DNA from: Lentilitoribacter sp039986595
GTDB taxonomy: Bacteria; Pseudomonadota; Alphaproteobacteria; Rhizobiales; Rhizobiaceae
Length of the DNA stretch: 64,000 nt
NCBI GenBank assembly: GCA_039986595.1
Contig: JBDWQJ010000005.1
Location: 590,540 to 654,539, forward strand
Direction of reading: 5' to 3'
How positions within the stretch are numbered: position 1 is the first letter of the stretch; each line of letters opens with the position of its first letter. The position numbers and the translations under genes were made by a program. This document shows, piece by piece, positions 43,495 to 52,732 of this stretch. Below the pieces are notes generated by a model. It did not search any database. It saw only the letters and a program-made list of their open reading frames with translations, and was not told the origin of the DNA.

Positions 43495-44436
43495 CTAACT
43501 TGAAAATCTATAATCGACTTCGATCTGCTGACCGAGTTGAGTTACATTCGTGATAAAATCGCCTAAAAACTCATGCAGACCATCTTCGATGATCGTATCA
43601 ATGGTAATTTCAGCAAGATCCTCTTTCAACGTGTTAACACGCGTATGGCACGGCAATTCCAAACCATAGTCTTTCGCCAAATAGTCTAGATTGGTCGCAA
43701 TCTTGCCAACGCAAAAGCCAAGGGATCGCGGTACGCGCTTATCAAGGATGAGAAAATCTGCAATTTCACGTGGGGTTAATTCACCACCGGAAATCGATTT
43801 AAACGAATTGAGCGCCGAAACGGATCGCAATATGGTTTCCCATTGCACATTATCCAATGAAGACCCCACCAATGAAACCGATGGCAAGAGCACGTGGTAT
43901 TTTACATCCAAAATACGCGCCGTATTATCAGCGCGCTCTAAAAATGTACCAAGGCGTGAAAAATCAAAGACATCATTGCGTAACATTGTGCCGTGCAGTG
44001 CGCCACGAACCAGCGCTGACTGTTGGCGAATAAGACCCAACACGCCGGGCAGTTCCTTTTGGCGAACCGGACGCGAAAGAGCTTCACTTAGATTGATCCA
44101 GTTCTCATTGACCGCTTCCCACACTTCCCTGGTGAGCGCTGTACGCACAAGCCGTGCATTGTTACGCGCAGCTTCGCTGACGACAATCACACTTGATGGA
44201 TTTTTCTTATCGCGAAGCAAGTAGTTGATCACTGAATCAGCATCAAATTTATCATAGTGAAGCAAGTATGTTTCTCGCATACCCGACGTTGTTAAAATGG
44301 AAGACCATTCGTCTTCCGACGTCGCAGTTCTCGTAAGGGCAATGCGAAAACCAGCATTTAAAATACGCGCTGTATTTTCGCTGCGCTCCAAATAGCGGAA
44401 CATCCAAAATAGACCACCAGCTGTTTTACCTAGCAT
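43495..44436 (-). CDS. Alpha-E domain protein
   Basis: A 313-residue all-helical protein of the alpha-E (DUF403) family. Family text includes MLGKTAGGLFWMFRYLERSE at the N-terminus, FERADNTARILDVKYHVLL (preceded by TFLERADNTA) and VPRSLGFCVGKIATNLDYL. Its genes almost always follow a circularly permuted ATP-grasp gene, and it is taken to assist peptide synthesis or cleavage. No catalytic residues are assigned. It is 37 nt after the ATP-grasp gene. Confidence 0.9.
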   Translation of the reverse strand: MLGKTAGGLFWMFRYLERSENTARILNAGFRIALTRTATSEDEWSSILTTSGMRETYLLHYDKFDADSVINYLLRDKKNPSSVIVVSEAARNNARLVRTALTREVWEAVNENWINLSEALSRPVRQKELPGVLGLIRQQSALVRGALHGTMLRNDVFDFSRLGTFLERADNTARILDVKYHVLLPSVSLVGSSLDNVQWETILRSVSALNSFKSISGGELTPREIADFLILDKRVPRSLGFCVGKIATNLDYLAKDYGLELPCHTRVNTLKEDLAEITIDTIIEDGLHEFLGDFITNVTQLGQQIEVDYRFSS

Positions 44437-44473
44437 GATTGACCTCCTGAATTTGTTGATACGCCTTCATTGA

Positions 44474-45901
44474 TCAATCCCTCAAAACCCACGTATCTTT
44501 GGTGCCACCACCCTGACTGGAATTCACAACCAGCGAACCTTTTTTCAAAGCAACCCGCGTTAAGCCACCCGGGACAATGTCGATCTTTTTCGGTGAAACC
44601 AAAACAAATGGACGCAAATCTACATGACGAGGTGCTAAACCCTTTTTGGTCAAAATCGGAACGGTCGACAAACTTAATGTTGGTTGCGCGATGTAATTAT
44701 CTGGATTTGCCTCAAGCTTTTTGCGGAATGCAGAAATCTCTTTCTTGCTGGCTGCAGGCCCGACCAACATGCCGTAACCACCTGAACCATGTACTTCTTT
44801 GACAACCAATTCATCAAGATGTTCAAGCACATATTTCAGCGAATCTTCCTCAGAACAGCGATATGTTTCAACATTCTTTAAGATCGCTTTGCGCCCTGTA
44901 TAAAACTCAACGATCTCCGGCATATAGCTATATAATGCCTTATCATCTGCAATACCGGTGCCCGGTGCATTGGCGATCGTAATTCCGCCCGAGCGATAAA
45001 CATCAAAAATCCCCGGTACGCCAAGCATAGAATCTGGATTAAAATTTAATGGATCTAAGTATTCATCATCAATTCGGCGGTATAAAACATCGATTGCTTT
45101 GTAACCTTCGGTGGTTCGCATCGCCACGCGACCATCAATGATCTGAAGGTCGTGCCCTTCAACAAGTTCGGCGCCCATCTGTTCGGCAATAAACGAATGC
45201 TCAAAATATGCTGAGTTATAAATACCCGGCGTCAGCACCGCGACAACAGGTTTATCTTCGCATTTTAATGGCTTTGATGCACGAAGCGACTTGAGCAACC
45301 GCTCAGGATAATCACTCACCGCGCGCACGCGGTTTGAAGAAAACAGCTCCGGAAACATCTGCAGCATCGTCTCACGGTTTTCGAGCATATAAGACACACC
45401 AGATGGCGTTCGCGCATTATCTTCCAGCACAAAGAAATCATCTTCACCGGTGCGCACAATATCAACACCAACAATATGCGTGTAAATATTCCCAGGCGGG
45501 GTAAATCCAATCATCTTTGGTTCAAACGCGACATTATTTGCAACAAGACTAGTAGGAACAACGCCCGCTTTTAAAATTTCTTGGCGATGATAGATATCAT
45601 GCAAAAATGCATTTAACGCCTGAACACGTTGCTCAATCCCCTCGGCGAGCTTGGAAAACTCTCTTGCTGCCAAGACGCGCGGAACGATATCAAACGGGAT
45701 TAACCGTTCAGTTGCCGCATCATCTCCATAAACATTGAAGGTGATACCCGTTCGGCGAAAAAATATCTCCGCTTCTTCTGCTTTTTTGGTGAGAGTTTTT
45801 GGGTCTTCTGAATTAACCCATTCGTGTATAGATTGATAAGGACTGCGTGGATCAACACCCTTCGCAAACATTTCATCAAAGAAAACTTGGTCTTTACTCA
45901 T
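44474..45901 (-). CDS. Circularly permuted ATP-grasp type 2 protein
   Basis: A 475-residue predicted ATP-dependent amide ligase (formerly DUF404/DUF407). Recognisable blocks are FFDEMFAKGVDPRSPYQSIH at the N-terminus, VVAVLTPGIYNSAYFEHSFI, DVLYRRIDDEYLDPLNF, VVKEVHGSGGYGMLVGPAAS and a C-terminal VALKKGSLVVNSSQGGGTKDT. It should make a peptide or amide that the partners then process. First gene of the four-gene operon; the 106 nt upstream to the next gene contains no recognised operator. Confidence 0.9.
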   Translation of the reverse strand: MSKDQVFFDEMFAKGVDPRSPYQSIHEWVNSEDPKTLTKKAEEAEIFFRRTGITFNVYGDDAATERLIPFDIVPRVLAAREFSKLAEGIEQRVQALNAFLHDIYHRQEILKAGVVPTSLVANNVAFEPKMIGFTPPGNIYTHIVGVDIVRTGEDDFFVLEDNARTPSGVSYMLENRETMLQMFPELFSSNRVRAVSDYPERLLKSLRASKPLKCEDKPVVAVLTPGIYNSAYFEHSFIAEQMGAELVEGHDLQIIDGRVAMRTTEGYKAIDVLYRRIDDEYLDPLNFNPDSMLGVPGIFDVYRSGGITIANAPGTGIADDKALYSYMPEIVEFYTGRKAILKNVETYRCSEEDSLKYVLEHLDELVVKEVHGSGGYGMLVGPAASKKEISAFRKKLEANPDNYIAQPTLSLSTVPILTKKGLAPRHVDLRPFVLVSPKKIDIVPGGLTRVALKKGSLVVNSSQGGGTKDTWVLRD

Positions 45902-46007
45902 AGTAAAAGACTACATTTCTAACAATTGATTACAACCCCCAAAAGCTATATTTCTCAAACGATTATAAGAAATTCCAATTCTCCAAGAAAGCCATAAGGT
46001 TCATCCT

Positions 46008-46985
46008 ATGCAAAATTTAAACACCTGCTCAATTATTCATCAGTTTGGAAAACTTGAAGACGTGATTGAAATTGAGACAAACGATTTGCCAAATTGCGGA
46101 CCGGATGATGTTTTGATCAAAATGGAATATGCACCGATTAATCCATCCGACATTATCACAATCAGCGGCGCATATCGTGGGCGTACGCAATTACCTTTTC
46201 ACCCGGGCTTTGAGGGCGTCGGACTAGTGTATCAAAAAGGTAAAAACATTTTGCATTTAAATATTGGTGAACGCGTTATGCCAATCCGCCAATCTGGCAC
46301 ATGGCAAAAATTCCAACTCGCCAAAGCACAAAACTGCTTCAAGATGAATGGCAACCTTTCACCACAAGATGCGGCCATGTCATATATCAATCCAATGACC
46401 GCACTAAAAATGGTTGATGAAATAGCGAAAGTAGATCATTCAATGCAAGTGTTAGTGAATGCAGCGAATTCAGAGATCGGTCATATCATTATCGAATTAT
46501 GCCTAAAGCTCGGAGCAAAAGTGACCACACTTGCGCGATCTAAACGTTCGATCACAGAACTAAATAAAGTATTTGGTGACAAGATTTCCGTTCAAAACGA
46601 GGATGCATTTATAAAATCCAATACAGATCAAAGCTTCGATGTTATGTTTGATGCCATTGGCGGCCCAAAAGCCGAGGGGCTTGCTGCATCACTCAAAATT
46701 GGTGGCATGATTGTGCATTATGGTCTTTTATCCGGTGTTCCAATCAGCCCAAAACTACATCAGCAAAGACCCGATATCGCGCTCAATTTATATTGGCTGC
46801 GCAATTGGGTGCATTCTGCCCCTTATGAAGATATCCAACAGATGTTTGATAAGACAGCAGAATTAATTTTAAACGGCACAATCGCAACGCGCGTTTATAA
46901 AACGCTGGCTCTGGATGAGATTAAAACAGCCGCAATAGTGCTTGAAGATCCAAACCGATCTGGCAAAGTACTGCTGGCGCTTTAA
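46008..46985 (+). CDS. MDR-family zinc-independent oxidoreductase (2-enoyl reductase / quinone reductase-like)
   Basis: A 325-residue medium-chain reductase. The N-terminal GroES-like fold has EYAPINPSDIITISGAYRGR and LPFHPGFEGVGLV; the Rossmann part has VLVNAANSEIGHIIIELCLK in place of the usual AAGGVG motif. There is no zinc-binding cysteine set. Text resembles mitochondrial-type trans-2-enoyl-CoA reductases (MECR) and NADPH:quinone reductases. It is convergent with the SDR of the biotin/acyl-CoA operon, 2 nt apart, which may or may not be meaningful. Confidence 0.75.
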   Translation: MQNLNTCSIIHQFGKLEDVIEIETNDLPNCGPDDVLIKMEYAPINPSDIITISGAYRGRTQLPFHPGFEGVGLVYQKGKNILHLNIGERVMPIRQSGTWQKFQLAKAQNCFKMNGNLSPQDAAMSYINPMTALKMVDEIAKVDHSMQVLVNAANSEIGHIIIELCLKLGAKVTTLARSKRSITELNKVFGDKISVQNEDAFIKSNTDQSFDVMFDAIGGPKAEGLAASLKIGGMIVHYGLLSGVPISPKLHQQRPDIALNLYWLRNWVHSAPYEDIQQMFDKTAELILNGTIATRVYKTLALDEIKTAAIVLEDPNRSGKVLLAL

Positions 46986-46987
46986 TT

Positions 46988-47740
46988 TTAGCGTTGATCC
47001 ATTTGCTTAATGAAGAATTTTTCAAGCCATCCTGTCGGCAAGGTCGAAATCAACCAGATAAAAAACGCCTGATGCCACGGAAAAATAATACGACCTTTGT
47101 TACATTTTAATCCGTGGACAATTTTGGCAGCAGCTTCTTCAACTGGCATGACGGACATGTTTTTCGGAGCGTTTTGAACCATCGGTGTTTTGACAAACCC
47201 TGGACAAACAACACTCACTCCAACACCATATTTTGCATATTGCCCACGCAATGCTTCGCCATAAAGCCGGACCCATGCTTTGCTAGCTGAATATCCCGCT
47301 GGTCGTCCGAATGTGCGAAACCCAGCAAGTGAGCTTAACACAGCAACCTGCCCCCGGTTGCGCTCTTTCAATTTTGGCATCAACGGTTCAACCATATTTA
47401 AAACACCAAACACATTGATCTCAGTGGTGAGGCGGATGAAATCTGTATCTTCATATTGTCGACCCACCCCGGCACTCGCTATCACCAGATCAAATGAATG
47501 CTGATCATCCAGTGCAAGCAACAAATCTTTCATTTCTTGATCATTACGCACATCAATCATGTGCGTTGAGGTTTCAGCACCATTGGCCCGACATTTTTGT
47601 GCGATTTCTAAAAGACGCATCTCATCACGCCCAAGCAAACACAAAAAAACGCCCTTAGTGGACAACTGAATGGCAAGCTCTGCACCAATGCCGCTGGATG
47701 CACCAGAAATAACGATGTTTTTGAATTCAGATTGTGGCAC
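46988..47740 (-). CDS. Short-chain dehydrogenase/reductase
   Basis: A 250-residue SDR with nucleotide motif ISGASSGIGAELA, NAG-equivalent IASAGVG, catalytic Ser (LSSLAGF) and YSASKAW. The C-terminal tail is hydrophobic and basic (AFFIWLISTLPTGWLEKFFI), suggesting membrane contact as in acyl-lipid or ketoacyl reductases of this class. Its GTG start shares one base with the thiolase stop (TAGTG), so the two are translationally coupled. Last gene of the bioMNY/acyl-CoA operon; it may reduce a 3-ketoacyl thioester made by the thiolase. Confidence 0.85.
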   Translation of the reverse strand: MPQSEFKNIVISGASSGIGAELAIQLSTKGVFLCLLGRDEMRLLEIAQKCRANGAETSTHMIDVRNDQEMKDLLLALDDQHSFDLVIASAGVGRQYEDTDFIRLTTEINVFGVLNMVEPLMPKLKERNRGQVAVLSSLAGFRTFGRPAGYSASKAWVRLYGEALRGQYAKYGVGVSVVCPGFVKTPMVQNAPKNMSVMPVEEAAAKIVHGLKCNKGRIIFPWHQAFFIWLISTLPTGWLEKFFIKQMDQR

Positions 47741-48945
47741 TAGCTTACTTTCTTTGATCTAAAAAACGTGCTGACACCCATACCACCTGCTGTACCTAAT
47801 GTTGCAAGCGAAACGGCATCATTTTGAAAATTTTCATCCCCAAGCATTTGCGAAAACAATCGAACAACCAATATCGCGCCAGAGGCACCAAAAGGGTGGC
47901 CAAGCGCAAGCGCACCGCCGTCCTTATTAATACGATCGGATGCAATGCTGAGCCCTTCCAAAGATGCCAATACTTGTGATGCAAACGCTTCGTTAAACTC
48001 AACAAACTGAAAATTATCAGCACTGATATCTGATTGACGTGCAAACAGATGGTTAGTCGAAGCGACAGGTCCAATCCCCAAATAGTTCGGGTCAACTCCA
48101 CGAGCACAACCATCAATGAATTCAATTACACGCCCAGCGCCCAATTGCTGAGCTTTTGCTAAACTCGTTACAACAACAAGTGCTGCACCATCATTTAATG
48201 GGCAGGAGTTACCGGCAGTGACTGACCCGCCGTCGGAAAATTTTGCTGGCAAAGCCGCCAGTTTATCCAAACTCGTGTCTGCTCTCGGACATTCATCTTT
48301 ATGATGAGAAATATCGCCAAGCCTAATCGGCACGATTTCATCATCAAACTTTCCCAAATTTTGAGCATTAATAGCGCGCTGATGGCTTTGTAAAGCAAAT
48401 TCATCCTGCCGTTTGCGGGAAATTTCATACTTCTTTGCGACATTTTCTGCTGCCACGCCCATGTCGGGATCGCCAACACTATCGGGGGAAAATCTTGCAC
48501 GATCATAAAATTCCAGATCATCAGCTGAGGAAGATTTTTTCTTCGCACGCTTTGGTGCTGTGCTCACACTTTCAACACCACCAGCAAGGTAAAGTTGCCC
48601 AGCGCCTGACATGACCATACGGCAAGCCAAATTGATAGCTTCAAGACCGCCACCGCATTGCCGATCAATCGTCAGTCCAGGAACATGAATATCAAGCCCA
48701 GCCTTGAGCGCAGCCAGACGCGCAACATTTCCTCCACCCCCTGCAGCATTACCAATAATTACATCATCGATATCAGAGGCCACAAAATTTGATGCTTGAG
48801 TTACATCAATCAATAGCGGCGACAAAAGATCTTCAGCGGAAATATCTTTCAGTAGTCCATTGGCACGGCCAATCGGCGTGCGTTTGGCCGCAATGATAAC
48901 GGGCCGTCGCTCCGCATCCAGATTATAATCGCTGTAACTGGTCAT
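47740..48945 (-). CDS. Thiolase-family acetyl-CoA acyltransferase with altered C-terminal motif
   Basis: A 401-residue thiolase. The nucleophile is Cys97 (LTIDRQCGGGLEAI), NEAFASQV and LALGHPFGASGA (His350) are in place. The last active-site motif, normally LCxGGGxG with the proton-shuttling Cys, reads LGTAGGMGVS, with Gly384 in the Cys position. This leaves a Cys-His pair without the second Cys, so normal thiolysis/condensation may be impaired or altered. It overlaps the upstream acyl-CoA synthetase gene by 23 nt and is coupled to the SDR gene downstream. Confidence 0.85.
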   Translation of the reverse strand: MTSYSDYNLDAERRPVIIAAKRTPIGRANGLLKDISAEDLLSPLLIDVTQASNFVASDIDDVIIGNAAGGGGNVARLAALKAGLDIHVPGLTIDRQCGGGLEAINLACRMVMSGAGQLYLAGGVESVSTAPKRAKKKSSSADDLEFYDRARFSPDSVGDPDMGVAAENVAKKYEISRKRQDEFALQSHQRAINAQNLGKFDDEIVPIRLGDISHHKDECPRADTSLDKLAALPAKFSDGGSVTAGNSCPLNDGAALVVVTSLAKAQQLGAGRVIEFIDGCARGVDPNYLGIGPVASTNHLFARQSDISADNFQFVEFNEAFASQVLASLEGLSIASDRINKDGGALALGHPFGASGAILVVRLFSQMLGDENFQNDAVSLATLGTAGGMGVSTFFRSKKVS

Positions 48946-50425
48946 TATTCGTTGATACCCAATCCATCAATATCTTTTTCGATATTTTACCACTTTCTGT
49001 CATCGGCCAAGCTTGAACGTAGTAAAACGCCTTGGGAATAGCATAAACGGCAAGCTCTTGCTGACAATGGTTTGTTAAATCAGCTTGGCAGATATGTTCA
49101 CCCGATATGATAGCGACTAATTTTGACCCAAGATGCGCATCATCTAGTCCCAAGACAACAACATCTTCAACTTCGCTTAATCCCATTAGCACCATTTCGA
49201 CACTCGACGGATAAATGTTATTCCCGCCAGAAATGATCATATCGCCTTCACGCCCAACTAAGACCAGATTACCGTTTTCATTAATCAATCCAACATCACC
49301 AACGCTTGCCCAACCATCTACCAATGAAAAGCCGACATCATCCTTTTGGGAAACATATCCATCGCAGATAAATTCGCTCTTAACACAGACTTTACCGCGC
49401 TGACCGTTGGCAATTTGCTCACCATCTTTATCTAATATTGCCAATTCAACACCGGGAAATGCTTGCCCAACATCGGGCGCATCATCTCCTGTTTCCCGAA
49501 CAGCATAGGTGACAAAACCAAGCTCAGATGCACCGTAATATTCAAATATTTTTGCATTCGGAATATAGTTTTGGATGCACTTTATCAAAGTAGCATCAAG
49601 TTTTGATCCTGCTGATACAATCGAAGTAATCCGATGTAGCTGAATATTTCGTGTTTCAAGGAGCCTACACAATCCGGACAGCATGGTTGGCACCATCACC
49701 AGTCTTTTAGCATCATGTTGAGCAACCAGTTCGACTAAACCCAAAGCATCGAACTTTTCCATCGTTATGAAATGCGCACCTGCTGATAGTGTTTCTGCCA
49801 TCGCATAGAGAGACAAACCATGGGCCAACGGTCCGGGTGAAATCGTGGTTGTTGTTTCATCAACTTCAAAAACCGAACGGCTTTGCGAAAGGCTAACACG
49901 CCAAGAATGACGATTGCGGAAGAAAGCTTTTGGTTCAGATGTTGTCCCAGAAGTAAGCCCTATTAAAAATGGCGTTGTGGCGCAATCATCATTTTTAACG
50001 GCATCATTCTCATCAATCAAAAAACCCTCCAATTGAGCGCTATCAACCGTGGCAATCTCGGCATAGTTATGCTCAAATTCATCGAATAAAGGATGGGGGA
50101 AGATGATATCAGGGCGGATTTGTTCACAACTTGATTTTACTTGCGATGCTTTAAGAGCTGAGGACAACAAAAGACAACAATTCTGCCCAAAAGTTGCCGA
50201 TAAAAACCGATTTATAAACTGCAGTGAATTATCCGCGACCAGCGCAACCACTTTAGCGTTGATTTGATGTGAAGATTGCCGCGCATCTGTTACGAACACG
50301 CGGCAATTCAATTCATTTCGGTTAGCTATCAAGTTCTGAAACGAAAGCGTTTCATCACCAATCGTCACAGCATTCGCATTAGGTTTTATATCACACCATT
50401 TTTCAATATCTGCATGAAAGGGCAT
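48923..50425 (-). CDS. AMP-forming acyl-CoA synthetase
   Basis: A 500-residue ANL-superfamily ligase. Motifs in order: phosphate loop GLTSGTTSEPKAFFRNR, YYGASELGFVTYA, ASVGDVGLINENGNLVLVGR with the conserved Asp and Arg, MIISGGNNIYPSSVE, and the C-terminal catalytic Lys in ESGKISKKILMD. It would activate a carboxylic acid as acyl-AMP and then acyl-CoA. Position directly after bioY suggests the acid could be a biotin precursor or biotin-related compound, but the substrate is not readable from sequence. Confidence 0.85.
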   Translation of the reverse strand: MPFHADIEKWCDIKPNANAVTIGDETLSFQNLIANRNELNCRVFVTDARQSSHQINAKVVALVADNSLQFINRFLSATFGQNCCLLLSSALKASQVKSSCEQIRPDIIFPHPLFDEFEHNYAEIATVDSAQLEGFLIDENDAVKNDDCATTPFLIGLTSGTTSEPKAFFRNRHSWRVSLSQSRSVFEVDETTTTISPGPLAHGLSLYAMAETLSAGAHFITMEKFDALGLVELVAQHDAKRLVMVPTMLSGLCRLLETRNIQLHRITSIVSAGSKLDATLIKCIQNYIPNAKIFEYYGASELGFVTYAVRETGDDAPDVGQAFPGVELAILDKDGEQIANGQRGKVCVKSEFICDGYVSQKDDVGFSLVDGWASVGDVGLINENGNLVLVGREGDMIISGGNNIYPSSVEMVLMGLSEVEDVVVLGLDDAHLGSKLVAIISGEHICQADLTNHCQQELAVYAIPKAFYYVQAWPMTESGKISKKILMDWVSTNNDQLQRL

Positions 50426-50436
50426 GATCCACCAGA

Positions 50437-51006
50437 TTACTTAAGTGCGATTGGGTAAATACGCCGAACAGCAACAGTCACCAGCATGGCGACAATCGCT
50501 TTGAGAAAGTCACCCGGTATAAAGATAAGAGACCCAAGGTAAACTTCTGCGAACGATGAACCGGTATTGCGGGCAATCCACAAAATGCCAGGAAGATAAA
50601 CGACGCAAATACCACCTAAAAAGCATGCGATTAAAATAATGAAATGTGCTCTGATATTAATCTGCGTATCGGAGATGAAATTCTTCAAAATAAACCCAAT
50701 AACATAGGCACCAAAGAACCAGCCGACGAGAAATCCGCCGCTATTGCCAACAAAATACTCAATCCCGCCGCGACCACCTGCAAGCAGTGGAAGACCCGCC
50801 AATACTAAGATTAAAAACACGGCGACGGCAAGCGCACCGCGTTTTGGTCCTAAAATTGTGCCAGCAAGCATTACACCGAGCGTTTGTGCGGTGATTGGTG
50901 CGGGTATTCCTGCAACTGGTATGGCAGGCAAAAAGCCCAATGCTGCAATGATAGCCGCAAACAATGCGATGAAAACAATATCTTTAGTAGCCAAACTACT
51001 CTCCAA
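50437..51006 (-). CDS. bioY: Biotin ECF transporter substrate-binding subunit BioY
   Basis: A 189-residue S-component with six hydrophobic helices. The N-terminal TKDIVFIALFAAIIAALGFL and AGIPAPITAQTLGVMLAG, followed by GPKRGALAVAVFLILVLAGL and GGRGGIEYFVGNSGGFLVGW, are diagnostic of BioY. It captures biotin and works with BioM and BioN, whose genes lie directly upstream in the same operon. Confidence 0.95.
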   Translation of the reverse strand: MESSLATKDIVFIALFAAIIAALGFLPAIPVAGIPAPITAQTLGVMLAGTILGPKRGALAVAVFLILVLAGLPLLAGGRGGIEYFVGNSGGFLVGWFFGAYVIGFILKNFISDTQINIRAHFIILIACFLGGICVVYLPGILWIARNTGSSFAEVYLGSLIFIPGDFLKAIVAMLVTVAVRRIYPIALK

Positions 51007-51022
51007 TTATAAAAGAAATGAA

Positions 51023-51622
51023 CTAGTCCAACATTCTAGCATCAAGCGCATCTGAGATATCATCTGCACGTTTTAAGGTCAAAACTATTAGTGGTACAAT
51101 CAGGGCTATCGGGTTTGATCTCAAACCTCGAGCAGCCTGCGCCTCTTTAATGTCCATCCCCAATTTAAAAATCTCCGGAATAAACCGCAATGTTAAAGAC
51201 AGTGTCAGACTAACTGTCTTCGGCTTAATAAACGGGATGAATGACAATGGCAACAACAGGTTCTCGATAAAGGCCATGAAATCCTCAATCTTTGTGGTCA
51301 CAGTCACACATGCGGCGAGAATTACCAGGCTGGACAGTCTAAAGAATGTCAAAAGACCAGCGTTAAGATCGTTCACAACAAAGCTAAAGATAGAAAACAA
51401 CACCACCATAAAAAGAGGCAGCGCAAACATCGCCTTTAACCGCTTCAATGGCACTTTGATATATGCCACCAACAAAATCACCAGCGCCAATATCGCGATC
51501 AGGACCTTGAAATCATAGATAGCATAAAATGCAATTGAAAAGACAACGAGCAGTGCAAATTTACTCCACGTTGGCATTTTATGTAGTATTGAGTTGCCAT
51601 GCAGATAAAATGACAGATCCAT
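51023..51622 (-). CDS. bioN: ECF transporter transmembrane subunit BioN (EcfT)
   Basis: A 199-residue CbiQ/EcfT-family membrane protein with hydrophobic helices and the coupling motif AQAARGLRSNP, which contacts the ATPase. Its ATG overlaps the bioM stop by one base (TGATG). Together with BioM it energises BioY. Confidence 0.93.
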   Translation of the reverse strand: MDLSFYLHGNSILHKMPTWSKFALLVVFSIAFYAIYDFKVLIAILALVILLVAYIKVPLKRLKAMFALPLFMVVLFSIFSFVVNDLNAGLLTFFRLSSLVILAACVTVTTKIEDFMAFIENLLLPLSFIPFIKPKTVSLTLSLTLRFIPEIFKLGMDIKEAQAARGLRSNPIALIVPLIVLTLKRADDISDALDARMLD

Positions 51623-52323
51623 CAGCTAGCCATCTTCCGTTTATACCAAGTAATCGCTTCTTTCGGACTATCATCTGCTGCAATCCGGCCTTCATCAAAC
51701 ACCAAGACACGATCAAATTCGCTTAACAGCTCTAAATCATGAGTAACTAAAACAACATATTGTTCGAGCGCCATAATCGTTGAGGCCACTGCATTTCGAT
51801 TGCGCAAATCAAGCAGTGTTGTCGGCTCATCAAAGACGATCATCTTAGGCTCCATGATCAACACAGACGACAATGCAATCATCTGTTTCTCACCACCGCT
51901 CAACATATGTACAGAACGGTCTTTAAGATGAAGCAGATTAAATCGCGATAAGATCTCTTCAACTTTTGCTTTGCGCTCAGCTTTGGGGATATCCATCCCC
52001 TTCAATCCCAATTCGATATCTTCTGAAACAACCGGATAGACAATTTGATTATCTGGATTTTGAAAGACAAACCCCACCTGTCGGCGGACATCCTTTGTTG
52101 ATTGATTGACATCATGGCCCAGTATCTTTGCACTTCCATCAGTCGGAACAAGCAAACCATTTAAAAGTCTTGCAAAAGAACTCTTGCCAGAGCCATTGGC
52201 GCCAACAACACCAATCCTGTGCTCCGATGTGGTAACATTTAGATTGTGCAATATCTTCTGGTCATTTCGCACCAAATTAACGTCGTCAAATTCCAGCACC
52301 GAATTTCCCTCAAGACGCACCAT
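51622..52323 (-). CDS. bioM: ECF transporter ATPase BioM
   Basis: A 233-residue ABC ATPase with Walker A GANGSGKSS, Q-loop VFQNPDNQIVYPVV, signature MLSGGEKQMIALSSVL, Walker B MIVFDEPTTLLDLR and H-loop VLVTHDLELLSEFD. The QNPDNQ text is typical of ECF-type ATPases. It is 1 nt after the thioesterase gene and overlaps bioN by one base. Confidence 0.93.
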   Translation of the reverse strand: MVRLEGNSVLEFDDVNLVRNDQKILHNLNVTTSEHRIGVVGANGSGKSSFARLLNGLLVPTDGSAKILGHDVNQSTKDVRRQVGFVFQNPDNQIVYPVVSEDIELGLKGMDIPKAERKAKVEEILSRFNLLHLKDRSVHMLSGGEKQMIALSSVLIMEPKMIVFDEPTTLLDLRNRNAVASTIMALEQYVVLVTHDLELLSEFDRVLVFDEGRIAADDSPKEAITWYKRKMAS

Positions 52324-52324
52324 A

Positions 52325-52732
52325 TTATAAAAGCGCCGTCAATTTATCACGCAATGGAGATGTAATTGAAGACGGCTGCCCCATCTTGTCGACAAAAACC
52401 CAAACGGCACTTTCCTGCACTATGAGCCTGTCTTCGTTTTGGCTCTTATCAAACATCTCACAGAAAAGAGTGATACTAGTATTACCCAATTTTTGAAGCG
52501 AAACCACGATCTCATATTGGTTATTAAAATGCGCAGGTAAATGATAGGTCAACTCGATCTTCTTGATGAAAAACCGATACTCAGATGTCAAAGGATTGAG
52601 ATCCGCAACAAAATCATTTTGTTCAATCCAATGAGTAATAGCTTCTTCGAAATAACAAATATATGCGGAGTTATGTACATGACCATGCATATCGACATCG
52701 CGAAACGGCACTTTAATTGTATAAGCATTCAA
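52325..52732 (-). CDS. 4-hydroxybenzoyl-CoA thioesterase-family (YbgC-like) protein
   Basis: A 135-residue single hot-dog-fold thioesterase. The catalytic motif is FRDVDMHGHVHNSAYICYFE, with the Asp that attacks or polarises the thioester. It would release a free acid from a CoA or ACP thioester in the cytoplasm. It is the first gene of the operon thioesterase-bioM-bioN-bioY-acyl-CoA synthetase-thiolase-SDR. Confidence 0.85.
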   Translation of the reverse strand: MNAYTIKVPFRDVDMHGHVHNSAYICYFEEAITHWIEQNDFVADLNPLTSEYRFFIKKIELTYHLPAHFNNQYEIVVSLQKLGNTSITLFCEMFDKSQNEDRLIVQESAVWVFVDKMGQPSSITSPLRDKLTALL

